Source: an uncultured Bacillus sp.
GTDB taxonomy: Bacteria; Bacillota; Bacilli; Bacillales; Cytobacillaceae
Direction of reading: 5' to 3'
Length of the DNA stretch: 39,392 bases
NCBI GenBank assembly: GCA_937894355.1
Contig: CALCRD010000096.1
Coordinates: 1 to 39,392, forward strand
How positions within the stretch are numbered: the stretch's first letter is position 1; the number at the start of each line of letters is the position of its first letter. Below are positions 7,824-15,809 of the stretch, piece by piece. The notes under the pieces are model-generated. The model had not been told where the DNA came from, did not search any database, and was given only the letters and a program-made list of their open reading frames with translations. The position numbers and the translations under genes are program-made.

Positions 7824-7861
7824 ATTAACGTACTGGGGGCCTGTCCCCCAGTACGTTAACG
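7824..7861. repeat. REP-like GC palindrome, copy 3
   Basis: Core GGGGGCCTGTCCCCC at 7835-7849 with arms ATTAACGTACT / AGTACGTTAAC. It is the left member of a pair of adjoining copies. Confidence 0.9.
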
Positions 7862-7862
7862 C

Positions 7863-7904
7863 TTTAGCTTGGCGGGGGACTGTCCCCCGGTGCTTTAACG
7901 TGTT
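7863..7904. repeat. REP-like GC palindrome, copy 4, inside an open frame
   Basis: Core GGGGGACTGTCCCCC at 7874-7888, directly next to copy 3. It lies within the last codons of the EAL pseudogene: the final residues KAPGDSPPPS are encoded by the palindrome, and the stop is in its border (7864-7866). Confidence 0.9.
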
Positions 7905-9291
7905 GAAGGAGTTTTTGGAATTCTTGTTGGGATAGGGGTTTTGAGATGTAGTAGCCTTGGATTTCATTTACCCCATATTCTTTTGTTAATTTCATCTCTT
8001 CAGCTGTTTCTACACCTTCGGCTACAACATCCATTCCCAATCCGTGAGCCAGATGAACAATCGAGCGGACAATTGCCGCCCGCTCCTGATATTTATCGAC
8101 TTTGTCGATAAAAGCACGGTCTATCTTTAGTGCTTGGACGCGGAACTGCTTGAGGTATTTCATTGACGAATAGCCTGTCCCAAAGTCATCAAGCGAAATA
8201 TAGACTCCCATTTCCATTAGTTTGGCAACTTCGCTCACCACAATATCATTTTCTTCCATAAAGGTCCCTTCAGTTATTTCGATTTCCAGCCCATTTTTGG
8301 ACGATTTGCAAATGCTGCTTTTCATGAGTAATGTCTTTAATAAAAGCGAAATGCCCGGTGATTTGGCCATTTTTATATAAAGGCATAGCACTTACCAAGA
8401 CATCAACTGCCCCACCCGCTTTATTCATTCCCTTTGCTTCATAACGGATTGGCTTCCCTTGCAATACTTCGGCAAAAAGGACCTCCACTTTGGAAAAATC
8501 CTCTGGATAGACAATCTGACTAAAATGCTGACCGACTAATTCTTGGCGTTTGTACCCAGAAACATCTTCACCAACCTGGTTGATATCGATAATAAATCCC
8601 TCTAAGTCAATCATTAACACGACATCCATATTCGACTGAAATAAGCGGCGATACATTTCTTCACTTTCTTTCAGTGCTGTTTCTAGTTTAACCCGCTCAG
8701 ATACATCGATAATGGTTCCGAGGATGACTGAATGACCAGCAAAATTGCTTAGCCGTGCCCGAATTTCCACTTCAATCTTAGTGCCGTCTTTTTTGTGAGC
8801 GGAAACAATATAATATTCGGATGTCGGTTGATTGGCTAACCGTTTTTTCAGATTTTCATTTATCAAAAGTGCTGAATCTGGATCAATAAATTCTAGTTCT
8901 TGAATTTTTTTCCCAAAATTTCACCTTCATCATATCCGATGATACTACAAAATTTCTTACTTACGTAAAGAAACCCACTTTGATCATAAATGAGAGCCCC
9001 TAATGGTGATTCGTCCAAAATTACTTGGAATTTTTTATATTGATCAAGATAATGGCGATATCTCTTATTTTCCCTTTGTAAATCTCGAAAAACGAAAAGA
9101 TAAAAAATCGGAGCAAAAAACAATAGGATTGATAAAAATCCCAATAAAGACTTAAGCCCTGTTGAGATACTCCTGTTATGAATCCACGGATCTAAAAACC
9201 CCTGTTGGACAAAATATCCGATTAAAAAGGCAAATGTTAGCTGGATAATTAATCTGGGAACACTGAATGATAGTTGCGCTCTATTCTTCAT
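7864..9291 (-). pseudogene. Decayed membrane-PAS-PAS-EAL cyclic-di-GMP signalling gene
   Basis: Three consecutive minus-strand frames make up one broken gene. 8893-9291 encodes two membrane helices and the start of a PAS domain (FCSIIGYDEGEILGKKF). 8270-8866 continues that PAS and adds a second one (MYRRLFQSNMDVVLMID to AFIKDITHEKQ). 7864-8391 encodes the second half of an EAL phosphodiesterase domain (LEIEITEGTF, DDFGTGYSS, KIDRAFI, VVAEGVET, QGYYISKPL). The first break is an A7 tract at 8905-8911; one extra A would restore IQELEFIDPD into the next frame. At the second break the PAS linker runs straight into mid-EAL in another frame, so any GGDEF domain and the first half of EAL (the ExL motif) are deleted. 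The intact start has AAGGAG 7-8 bases upstream. Confidence 0.85.
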
Positions 9292-9388
9292 TTATGTACT
9301 CCTTTTTCAAGAACAGTTCGGTGTTTGTAGTTTTAGCTAATTTGGGATGGTTTATTTACTGGGTGGCGGTAAATGTCAATCTTCACCT

Positions 9389-9419
9389 AAAAAAAACAGA
9401 CCCCAATAGCCAGGGTCTG
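9389..9419 (-). terminator. Rho-independent terminator downstream of csp
   Basis: Minus strand: CAGACCC, 9-base loop, GGGTCTG, then eight T. It lies about 170 bases beyond the csp stop, oriented with csp. The intervening 9420-9586 holds no gene; it contains a small GGGCAAT/ATTGCCC hairpin near 9491-9512. Confidence 0.8.
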
Positions 9420-9586
9420 CTTATGTTTTGCTGCTAATATTTGCAAAGGGTTCATGCTTTAGTCTTGCGCTATGTTGTTATGGGCAATTTCGTGTTATTG
9501 CCCGTTGTTGGCACGGTCCCCAGTGCGTTTTCCACTTTTACCATGCGGATTGGTTGCGGTTACCCGCTTTGATCATCTCGATTAGC

Positions 9587-9787
9587 TTATACTTTGCGGA
9601 CGTTTGTTGCTTGTGGTCCGCGTTGACCTTGCTCAACTTCAAAGGTTACTTCTTGGCCTTCATCTAATGATTTGTAGCCTTCGCTTTGAATGGCCGAGAA
9701 ATGAACGAATACATCCTCGCCACCTTCACGTTCGATGAATCCGAAACCTTTTTCGCTGTTAAACCATTTCACTTTTCCTTGTTCCAC
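9587..9787 (-). CDS. CspC/CspD-like cold-shock protein
   Basis: A 66-residue OB-fold cold-shock protein with RNP1 (KGFGFI) and RNP2 (VFVHFSAIQ), and the N-terminus EQGKVKWFNSEKG. It binds single-stranded nucleic acid as an RNA chaperone. The start is GTG with AGGAGG 8 bases upstream. About 200 bases of AT-rich leader separate it from the divergent DUF975 gene, as expected for csp genes with structured 5' leaders. The sequence is closest by eye to B. subtilis CspC/CspD. Monocistronic. Confidence 0.95.
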   Translation of the reverse strand: MEQGKVKWFNSEKGFGFIEREGGEDVFVHFSAIQSEGYKSLDEGQEVTFEVEQGQRGPQATNVRKV

Positions 9788-9989
9788 TTTTGTTGCCTCC
9801 TAGCATTCTTTATAACAAATTTTTTATTGCTATTGCTTATTTTACCCAGAAAACTGGTTTTCAAACAAAAATATCCCAAATGGCTCTAATTTTTCCAAAA
9901 AATTGGTATGTGGACAAGCCATTACTGAATATAAACTAAAGGCTTAGTTATTTTGGATGAGCTTAATTTTTTCAAAAGGGGATGAGCTT

Positions 9990-10661
9990 ATGACAGTAAC
10001 AATTTCCGAAATCAAGAAGAGTGCACGCTGGTCGCTAAAGGGGAACTGGGGATTAGGTGTTTTGCTTACTTTTCTCTTATTCCTCCTTAATGGAGTATTT
10101 CCAATGATTGTTGAAACCATTATTAATGGTGGTTCTCCAACCTGGAATAGCACTGAACCGCCATCAGCTTGGACCAGTTTGGCCAGTTTTATTATTGCCC
10201 TGATCTTGATTCCGGTTAACATTTCCGCTTATTGGTTTTATCTTAGCATCGCTAGATTTGAGGGTCCGCAAATATCTCAGGTCTTTTCCATCTTTTCTAA
10301 TGGTAAAACGTATTTCAAATTAATTGGGCTGTCTATTGTAACGGGGATTTTGGTTTTCTTATGGAGCTTATTACTGGTTATTCCCGGTATTATCAAATCA
10401 TTTTCCTACTCACAGGCTTATTATTTATTAAAGGACCATCCGGAATATACAATATTAGAAGCTATTACTGAGAGTCGAAAGCGGATGGATGGTTACAAAT
10501 GGAAGTATTTCTTACTGAATTTAAGTTTTATTGGTTGGGCACTACTTTGTCTCTTAACGTTAGGAATTGGTTTTTTATGGTTGTCCCCTTATATTTCTAC
10601 GTCACTGGGAGCCTTTTATAATGAACTGATCTCGTCTAAGGACGAACCGATAGTCGGTTAA
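9990..10661 (+). CDS. DUF975-family integral membrane protein
   Basis: A 224-residue hydrophobic protein with the family N-terminus TISEIKKSARWSLKGNWGLG. About five to six membrane segments are visible: 22-45, near 65-90, 115-140, and two near 180-215. SFSYSQAYYLLKDHPEYTILEAITESRKRMDGYKWKYF is the conserved cytoplasmic segment. Function is unknown; related proteins occur widely in Firmicutes. I chose the ATG at 9990 because AAAAGGGG lies 8 bases upstream and homologous proteins begin here. Transcribed divergently from csp. Confidence 0.85.
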   Translation: MTVTISEIKKSARWSLKGNWGLGVLLTFLLFLLNGVFPMIVETIINGGSPTWNSTEPPSAWTSLASFIIALILIPVNISAYWFYLSIARFEGPQISQVFSIFSNGKTYFKLIGLSIVTGILVFLWSLLLVIPGIIKSFSYSQAYYLLKDHPEYTILEAITESRKRMDGYKWKYFLLNLSFIGWALLCLLTLGIGFLWLSPYISTSLGAFYNELISSKDEPIVG

Positions 10662-10701
10662 GGAACAGGTAGACTGAGTTCGATAGCTGGGGGGTTTTTT
10701 T

Positions 10702-10738
10702 CAAAAAAAAAGGGCTGCCAATGTTCGATGTTTGGCAG
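10702..10738 (-). terminator. Rho-independent terminator of the microprotein operon
   Basis: Minus strand: CTGCCAA, 10-base loop, TTGGCAG, then CCC and nine to ten T. The T-tract shows that it ends a minus-strand transcript. It may also serve the DUF975 gene on the other strand, where only a weak T-tract (ATTTTATTT) follows. Confidence 0.8.
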
Positions 10739-10836
10739 TCTGAATTTTATTTAATTGTTCTAGAAATTTTTAAAAAAACAGGACTGGGATCCTCAGACTT
10801 AGCAATTTGTCAATTTGTCAGGGTGATTTATTTTAC

Positions 10837-10992
10837 TTAGTTAAAAAAGTTACCAGTTATTAATTGGTAGGCTCCGTTTGTGGCAAAACCTATTCCGGAA
10901 ACGATTAAGATAATTGTGAGGAATAGGATTAGCTTGTTCCTTCTGGCTTGCTTTGGGTGAACTCTCCCTGTTCGGATTATCATTCTACACAT
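10837..10992 (-). CDS. Small single-pass membrane protein (51 aa), hypothetical
   Basis: A 51-residue protein beginning MCRMIIRTGRVHPKQARR. A very basic N-terminus is followed by one hydrophobic segment (LILFLTIILIVSGIGFA, about 21-37) and a short polar tail (TNGAYQLITGNFFN). The ATG at 10992 is preceded by AAAGGGGG at 9 bases. It starts 18 bases after the stop of the upstream 42-residue gene and ends about 100 bases before a terminator of the same orientation. The basic residues before the helix predict an N-in, C-out orientation. Not recognised; too short for routine gene calling. Confidence 0.68.
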   Translation of the reverse strand: MCRMIIRTGRVHPKQARRNKLILFLTIILIVSGIGFATNGAYQLITGNFFN

Positions 10993-11010
10993 AATAAATA
11001 TCCCCCTTTG

Positions 11011-11139
11011 TTACTGCAATCCCCTTGGTTCACTGATGCTTTCACGGTACTTTGCCCATTCTTCAACGGTATCATATTTACTGCTGCAAAAGACAATTTT
11101 GGAAGAAGTGCTAATATTTATCCGAGGATTCATCATCAT
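11011..11139 (-). CDS. Microprotein (42 aa), hypothetical, first gene of a two-gene operon
   Basis: A 42-residue soluble peptide starting MMMNPRINIS and ending VEEWAKYRESISEPRGLQ; residues about 22-40 look like an amphipathic, charged helix. GGGTGAG precedes the first ATG by 8 bases. The downstream membrane microprotein begins 18 bases later with its own strong site, so the two are probably cotranscribed. Composition (Lys/Glu/Trp/Tyr) looks protein-like rather than random. The overlapping plus-strand frame has no ribosome binding site. Not recognised. Confidence 0.6.
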   Translation of the reverse strand: MMMNPRINISTSSKIVFCSSKYDTVEEWAKYRESISEPRGLQ

Positions 11140-11189
11140 TTCACTTGCTCACCCAGTCATCTCCGCAATCCCCATAATATTATTTAACT

Positions 11190-11215
11190 CTAGTAATATT
11201 ATATAATAACGCTAG
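11190..11215 (-). promoter_or_regulatory. 26-bp palindromic operator/promoter candidate
   Basis: CTAG-N4-ATTATATAAT-N4-CTAG is symmetric and contains TATAAT on the minus strand. It lies about 50 bases upstream of the microprotein operon start. A second ACTAGTGA-like half site occurs near 11262-11270. This suggests a repressor site over a -10 box. The rest of the gap 11140-11451 is AT-rich with no gene. Confidence 0.4.
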
Positions 11216-11401
11216 TGATAAATCTATTAAACATTCTGAAAAATGAGTTAAAAATCACTAGTTTGAAAATTAAGTTAAATCGTTGGCATTATTAGTTTTG
11301 ATGGCTGTTTATTTGAAAAATCGGCCTGTTGCCGATGATTATCTTTCATTATTTAGACATAATTTCACGAAAGAAAAATTATTATTCTGGGATTAAAAAT
11401 C

Positions 11402-11438
11402 AAAAAAATCACAACCTTTATCTAGGCTGTGATTTTTT
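11402..11438. terminator. Bidirectional terminator downstream of the PrsW-like gene
   Basis: AAAAAATCACA / TGTGATTTTTT around a 13-14 base loop; T-rich on both strands. It lies 14 bases beyond the PrsW-like stop. Confidence 0.85.
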
Positions 11439-11451
11439 GTGTTTAATTGAT

Positions 11452-12819
11452 TCATGTTGATATGTTTGATTGTTGCTCAACGGGTATTGGGTCAATGGTT
11501 TCGCTTTGTTCCTGAGAAATCATATCGTTTTGTTGCTGGGCGTGGTTTTCTTTTAATTGGATTAGTTCTTTAAGTGCCAGGTTTAAAACGCCTAGGGCAA
11601 ATATCCAGGAAATGATGGTGAAGCAGATTTGGGCTAGTGGCACTTGCATGACGGTCCCCCATTGGATGTTCCACAGGGAATGCAAGACGACGACAAGGCC
11701 AAATATTTCTAAGAATCGGAAATCTCTGAGCATGCTCCATTTGAAATTGCGGTTTCCTTTTACCATACAAATGGCAGCTCCTGATAAGGCAGCCCAAACG
11801 ATATGCCCACCTGGTGCCAATACTCCGCGCCAGAAGATGGTTGAGTACATTCTGTCCAGATTGTCAAATAAGGCCATTTGCAAGGCATAGCCGGCTGATT
11901 CGAAGGCGGCAAAACCGGTACCAACAGCAGCACCAATTAATAGGCCGTTGAAGATGTAATTATACCTTTTGTCCCTTAGGAACCACAGGGTCACTAGGAG
12001 CTTGGCCACTTCTTCAACAATGCCGATGATAATCACGCTTGCTCCGGTAATGATATTTTCAAAAATAAACACTGCTATGAATAGTGAAACTAGACCACCA
12101 ATAAACAATATTTTGATAATTTTGTAGATAGAGATATTTTTGGGTGCATTTAATTCCCAGAAAAAGATTAATATCGTAAGTGGCACCATAAAGGAACCCA
12201 TCGTAATTAGTCCTGGTAGGAAGTTTATATTTTGAAACTGTTCAACGCCAATAAACAAGCCGAAATACAATAAGCCAACGATGATAAAAATTCGGGCAAA
12301 CAGCCAGGGTTTCGGCCAATGATCCATTACATTCTCGATATTTGGAGTAGTTTGTTTTGTGCCGACAAAGAATAGATTTTCGGCATCCTCTTCAGTGTGT
12401 TTGACAAATACGTCTGAAAATACTTCTTTCAGCCTAAGTTTAAATGGAGCGTCTAGGCCTACTGAAGAGTTAATTTTTTGGGCTAATTCCACAAATCGAT
12501 GGCTTTTTTCTACGGCCTGATCGGGAATTACCGTGTATTGTGGTTGCTCGGATTGGTGCGGGTGGTGCGGGTGGTGCTCTTGCTCGGATTGGTGCGGGTG
12601 ATGCGGGTGATGCTCTTGCTCGGATTGGTGCGACTGGTTTGCTGCTTCAGGTTCCTGGGAAACGATTGATTGTTGAGAATCGATTAGTTGTTGCGAACTT
12701 GTCTGGGATTGTGGCTGTGGCTGCGAATTTTCAGATTCTGGTGTTTCCACAGCATCTCCACAATTGGTACAAAACTTCGCCCCAGATAGTATGGTGAAAT
12801 TGCATCTTTTACAATTCAC
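11452..12819 (-). CDS. PrsW-like intramembrane metalloprotease with N-terminal zinc ribbon and His-rich repeats
   Basis: A 455-residue protein with a GTG start (GGGGAG 5 bases upstream). Residues 3-20 form a zinc ribbon (CKRC ... CTNC). Residues 28-95 are Gln/Ser/His-rich and contain a 12-residue repeat HQSEQEHHPHHP present two and a half times. From about 170 there are seven to eight membrane helices with the PrsW-family motifs: EExxK (E269-E270, K273), FES (307), GHIVW (H339) and HSLWN (H380), the predicted catalytic Glu/His set. B. subtilis PrsW cleaves anti-sigma factor RsiW to activate sigma-W; this is a distinct longer paralogue, so its substrate is unknown. A sigma-W-type promoter does occur upstream of the nearby xpaC gene. 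A good sigma-A promoter lies upstream at 12850-12877. Confidence 0.85.
   Translation of the reverse strand: MNCKRCNFTILSGAKFCTNCGDAVETPESENSQPQPQSQTSSQQLIDSQQSIVSQEPEAANQSHQSEQEHHPHHPHQSEQEHHPHHPHQSEQPQYTVIPDQAVEKSHRFVELAQKINSSVGLDAPFKLRLKEVFSDVFVKHTEEDAENLFFVGTKQTTPNIENVMDHWPKPWLFARIFIIVGLLYFGLFIGVEQFQNINFLPGLITMGSFMVPLTILIFFWELNAPKNISIYKIIKILFIGGLVSLFIAVFIFENIITGASVIIIGIVEEVAKLLVTLWFLRDKRYNYIFNGLLIGAAVGTGFAAFESAGYALQMALFDNLDRMYSTIFWRGVLAPGGHIVWAALSGAAICMVKGNRNFKWSMLRDFRFLEIFGLVVVLHSLWNIQWGTVMQVPLAQICFTIISWIFALGVLNLALKELIQLKENHAQQQNDMISQEQSETIDPIPVEQQSNIST
12546..12632. repeat. 36-bp coding tandem repeat (His-rich)
   Basis: Units begin at 12546, 12582 and 12618 (last one partial). Each encodes the 12-residue HQSEQEHHPHHP unit on the minus strand. 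Within units a 9-bp GGTGCGGGT-like sub-repeat is visible. Confidence 0.9.
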
Positions 12820-12849
12820 TCAATCTCCCCCCTCTCTCCGTACATCTTC

Positions 12850-12877
12850 ATTTTAACCTATGAAACTACAAATTCAA
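12850..12877 (-). promoter_or_regulatory. Sigma-A promoter of the PrsW-like gene
   Basis: Minus strand TTGAAT (12872-12877), 16-base spacer, TAAAAT (12850-12855), about 30 bases upstream of the GTG start. Confidence 0.55.
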
Positions 12878-12920
12878 TAACTAACAAATGACAATTACTT
12901 CCAAAGCAAAAACAACTTTA

Positions 12921-12973
12921 CCACATTAAAGCGCCGGGGGACAGGCCCCCGGCACGGTGATGCGTTAATGTGG
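12921..12973. repeat. REP-like GC palindrome, copy 5
   Basis: Core GGGGGACAGGCCCCC at 12936-12950, arms GCGCC / GGC..., and a perfect outer stem CCACATTAA (12921-12929) / TTAATGTGG (12965-12973). It lies 45 bases beyond the TelA-like stop. Confidence 0.9.
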
Positions 12974-12994
12974 TAGAAACATGGATTCCGCCTG

Positions 12995-14179
12995 TTAATT
13001 TCCTTTTATATCTAACAATTTTTGTCTTAGGTCATTTTCCATATTTGCAAGTTCAGTTTCTGCTAGGCGACGTTTGTTGCGTCCTTCTTCTTGAATTCGC
13101 AAGGTTTCTTCAAGGGTTGAAATAAGATTTTCTTGTGTTTTCTTGAGCGTTTCGATATCGACAATACCTCGTTCATTTTCTTTTGCCGTTTCGATTGTAT
13201 TTGCTTTAAGCATTTCAGCATTTTTTAATAATAGTTCATTCGTAGTCTTGGAGACCTGTTTTTGCGCTTCCACTGCATGGCGTTGCCGAATTAATGTCAA
13301 GGCGATGGCCACTTGATTTTTCCATAACGGAATTGCCGTTACAATGGACGATTGGATTTTTTCAACCAATGCTTGGTTGGTATTTTGAATCAGCCGGATT
13401 TGCGGTGCACTTTGGATGGTAATTTCGCGACTCAATTTCAAATCATACAAGCGTTTATCTAGGCGATCGGCAAATTGGATCATATCGTTAACTTCTTGAA
13501 ATTTCATTTGGTCATTTGATGCTTCGGCTGCTTTTTTCAGAGCTGGGATTGTTTTTTCATTCAATTCGTCAATCTTGATTTCCCCAGCTGCAATATACAC
13601 ATTTAAAGCATGGAAATACTCTTTATTTGTTTCATACAGCTTTTCAAGCATACCGATATCTGATAACAGAACGTTTTTACTACGTTCCAATTTCACACTG
13701 ATTCGATCAATCTGAGCCCCAGTCTTTTGGTATTTAGACAGAATCTCTTGAATCGATCCCGATAATTTCCCAAACATCCGGGCAAGGAAATTAGGCTTTT
13801 CCTGTTTTAATTCATCAGGATTCATCTCATTTAATCGTTTCATCAGGTCGCTGATAATCTCGCCTACTTCACCAATATCCTGCTTTTGGACATGCTCAAG
13901 CATGGTGTGGGAAAAAGTAAGTAGCTTCCCTTGAGCCTGAGTCCCATACAATATCATAGATTGGTGGTTATTAGGATCAATTTGTTGAGCTAGCTGGTAC
14001 GCTTTTGCCCGATTTTCTTCTGGGATGACATCAATGAGCCTAACTGGTTTCGCTTCCATGCTTTGAGTTTTTGGTGCAAGTTGCGCTGAGATTTCATGGC
14101 CATCTCCAAAAGGATTTGCAAGTATGTCATCGATAACATGACCTGTATTTTTTAACATATCCGGTTCTTTTTCGGTCAT
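12995..14179 (-). CDS. yaaN: TelA-family toxic-anion-resistance protein (YaaN-like)
   Basis: A 394-residue largely alpha-helical cytosolic protein. FADRLDKRLYDLKLSREITIQSAPQIRLIQNTNQALVEKIQSSIVTAIPLWKNQVAIAL (about residues 245-305) is the hallmark of the TelA family, and long coiled-coil segments follow. The ATG at 14179 overlaps the xpaC stop as ATGA, and GGAGGT lies 7 bases upstream. In B. subtilis xpaC-yaaN form an operon in the sigma-W envelope-stress regulon, and the same order occurs here. TelA proteins are linked to tellurite, nisin and other envelope stress resistance; the mechanism is unclear. Confidence 0.92.
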   Translation of the reverse strand: MTEKEPDMLKNTGHVIDDILANPFGDGHEISAQLAPKTQSMEAKPVRLIDVIPEENRAKAYQLAQQIDPNNHQSMILYGTQAQGKLLTFSHTMLEHVQKQDIGEVGEIISDLMKRLNEMNPDELKQEKPNFLARMFGKLSGSIQEILSKYQKTGAQIDRISVKLERSKNVLLSDIGMLEKLYETNKEYFHALNVYIAAGEIKIDELNEKTIPALKKAAEASNDQMKFQEVNDMIQFADRLDKRLYDLKLSREITIQSAPQIRLIQNTNQALVEKIQSSIVTAIPLWKNQVAIALTLIRQRHAVEAQKQVSKTTNELLLKNAEMLKANTIETAKENERGIVDIETLKKTQENLISTLEETLRIQEEGRNKRRLAETELANMENDLRQKLLDIKGN

Positions 14180-14838
14180 TTTTTCAACCTCCAATTATCT
14201 TCAAGGATATTAGCATCCTTTCGTGTCTTCAATGAATGTTTCGCTACATCAATCTCATAATTTAGATGATCGAGGTCATCGGCAAGCATTTCGTGTAAAT
14301 CGGTTTCGACTGCCTTGGTTAATTCATTTAATGTACTCCGTGTTTCCCGGAGGGATTGCTCAATTTCTAGTGTTTTATTCGGTTGTGAAGATAATAAAGC
14401 ATATTTCTCAGTTAGTTCCACAACGGAATCTAAATGAGAAAAGTAAAATTCCTCGGCATCGTAAAATCGCTTAGGTTCTTTTTTAGCTAGTTTATATATT
14501 CTTTTGGAGATACGAACAACATCTATTCTTTGCTTTAAAGATGGAATTTCCCGTATTTGTAAAAAAGCTTTGCTCAAGCGACTGATTTTTCGGTCAGCTT
14601 CATCTAAATTTTTCTTAATATAACGGAATTCCTTTCTTGTTAGACCATGTTTTTTTAAAAACTTCGAATTAGCATACATCGAAATTAGCTTATAGGTGAG
14701 CAAGCCCCCAGATAGAGAAATACCTAATGATAGCCAAAAGGTTTGGTCATAAGCAATAAAGCTTATCAACCACACGGTTATGGTTAAAGGTAAAATGACA
14801 AATAAGCCCACAAGAAACGAAATAAACGGGTTCATCAT
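14176..14838 (-). CDS. xpaC: XpaC-family membrane protein
   Basis: A 220-residue protein: two N-terminal membrane helices (about 5-28 and 32-50), then a basic, coiled-coil-rich cytoplasmic domain (KKHGLTRKEFRYIKKNLDEAD ..., SLKQRIDVVRISKRIYKLAKKEPKRF). This matches XpaC, historically named for 5-bromo-4-chloroindolyl phosphate hydrolysis; a direct enzymatic role is doubtful. The ATG at 14838 has AGGAG 7 bases upstream. It overlaps yaaN by 4 bases and is the first gene of the operon, behind a sigma-W-type promoter. Confidence 0.9.
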   Translation of the reverse strand: MMNPFISFLVGLFVILPLTITVWLISFIAYDQTFWLSLGISLSGGLLTYKLISMYANSKFLKKHGLTRKEFRYIKKNLDEADRKISRLSKAFLQIREIPSLKQRIDVVRISKRIYKLAKKEPKRFYDAEEFYFSHLDSVVELTEKYALLSSQPNKTLEIEQSLRETRSTLNELTKAVETDLHEMLADDLDHLNYEIDVAKHSLKTRKDANILEDNWRLKK

Positions 14839-14873
14839 TTATCGACTCCTGACGTTTGAATCCTTTCTATTTA

Positions 14874-14899
14874 TACGAATGAAGCTACGTAATGTTTCA
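14874..14899 (-). promoter_or_regulatory. Sigma-W (ECF)-type promoter of xpaC-yaaN
   Basis: Minus strand TGAAAC (14894-14899), 16-base spacer, CGTA (14874-14877) followed by TA. This is an exact match to the Bacillus sigma-W consensus and lies 36 bases upstream of the xpaC ATG. Known xpaC-yaaN regulation in B. subtilis agrees. The rest of the 14839-15152 gap holds only palindrome copy 6. Confidence 0.78.
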
Positions 14900-15042
14900 T
14901 ACTGACAAAAAAATCATTCGCACAAACCGAAAAAATTACTTCTATATTTTCAGAATACACTAATCGCGGTCATTTTCCTATAGACCGATTGACCAAAGCA
15001 TCCTAAGACCTAAGACTGATTTTCAAAAAAGGAAAACATACA

Positions 15043-15093
15043 TTAACGCAGTACAGCACTGGGGGACAGTCCCCCGGTGCTGTACTGCGTTAA
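15043..15093. repeat. REP-like GC palindrome, copy 6
   Basis: Core GGGGGACAGTCCCCC at 15061-15075. Outer arms TTAACGCAGTACAGCAC (15043-15059) and GTGCTGTACTGCGTTAA (15077-15093) pair perfectly over 17 bases. It lies about 60 bases beyond the DUF6241 gene end. Confidence 0.93.
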
Positions 15094-15152
15094 CATAGTG
15101 ATGCGTGTTTGTCTGCTTTTTTTTTGACCTTTTAAGTCCGTCCCTGTGCTGC

Positions 15153-15692
15153 CTATTTTTCGGCGAATTTATCGCCAAAGTTGTTTATGATAAAGGTTTC
15201 CTCTTCTGTTTTATTTAATGTTCCATATGCTTGTCCAATTGTTCCCCTTTGGAGCCCCCACAAATAGTTGTGATCTTCCACAATATTGTCAAATTCCCCC
15301 TTCTGCCACCCCGAGACAATGTTTTTTAATTCGTATTTCTGTTTAAAATCACTAGCTTCGATTATGGTCAGAACCTTATCAATAGTCTCAGGTATCATCG
15401 GAATGGCTCCCCATTTATCTTTAGCCTTAACCTTTTGATGGGTCATTTTATGCATGACACTGATTACTTCCTCTTACTGAGAATAATCATTTAAGCCAAC
15501 ATCATACTCTACTCCACCAATTTTTCTTGTTTGATCTTCTGTTGTTTCTTCTTCATCGTCTGCTTGGACTTTTTTAATAGCTTCCTTTTCTTCATATTTT
15601 TGGATATTGTCTAAAACCTTCAAGGTTATAAGACCGGATACTACGATAACAGCAGCGATAGCCCCGACAATTTTCAAATATCTCTTCTGCAT
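15153..15692 (-). pseudogene. DUF6241-type membrane-anchored protein split by an in-frame stop
   Basis: Two segments lie in exactly the same frame. The first (15474-15692) starts MQKRYLKIVGAIAAVIVVSG with one membrane helix and an acidic linker and ends VGLNDYSQ at TAA (15474-15476). After the stop the frame continues EEVISVMHKMTHQKVKAKDKWG and on to 15153. Together they make about 179 residues, the size expected of a DUF6241 protein with a single membrane anchor and an extracellular domain. One substitution (for example CAA or GAA to TAA) explains the split. The 3' part could be re-initiated at ATG 15455, but a ribosome binding site there is weak. The first start has GGGGGA upstream. Function unknown. 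Confidence 0.72.
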
Positions 15693-15809
15693 TGTTCATT
15701 CCCCCATTTGTTCTCTTTAAGCAAATTTTTATTAACATAATTATACATTAATAGAAATGAGACCCTTACCTAAAAATAGCAAAGGTCTCCTCCCGTCCAA
15801 TAATTTAAC

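Noticed and set aside
9510..9530. Possible thirteenth palindrome copy (GGCACGGTCCCCAGTGCG)
   Set aside because: Only a half with a partial match to the core; could be a decayed copy but evidence is too thin.
10948..11187. Plus-strand 79-codon frame over the microprotein operon
   Set aside because: No ribosome binding site; the minus strand has two short genes with good sites, a promoter-like site and a terminator.
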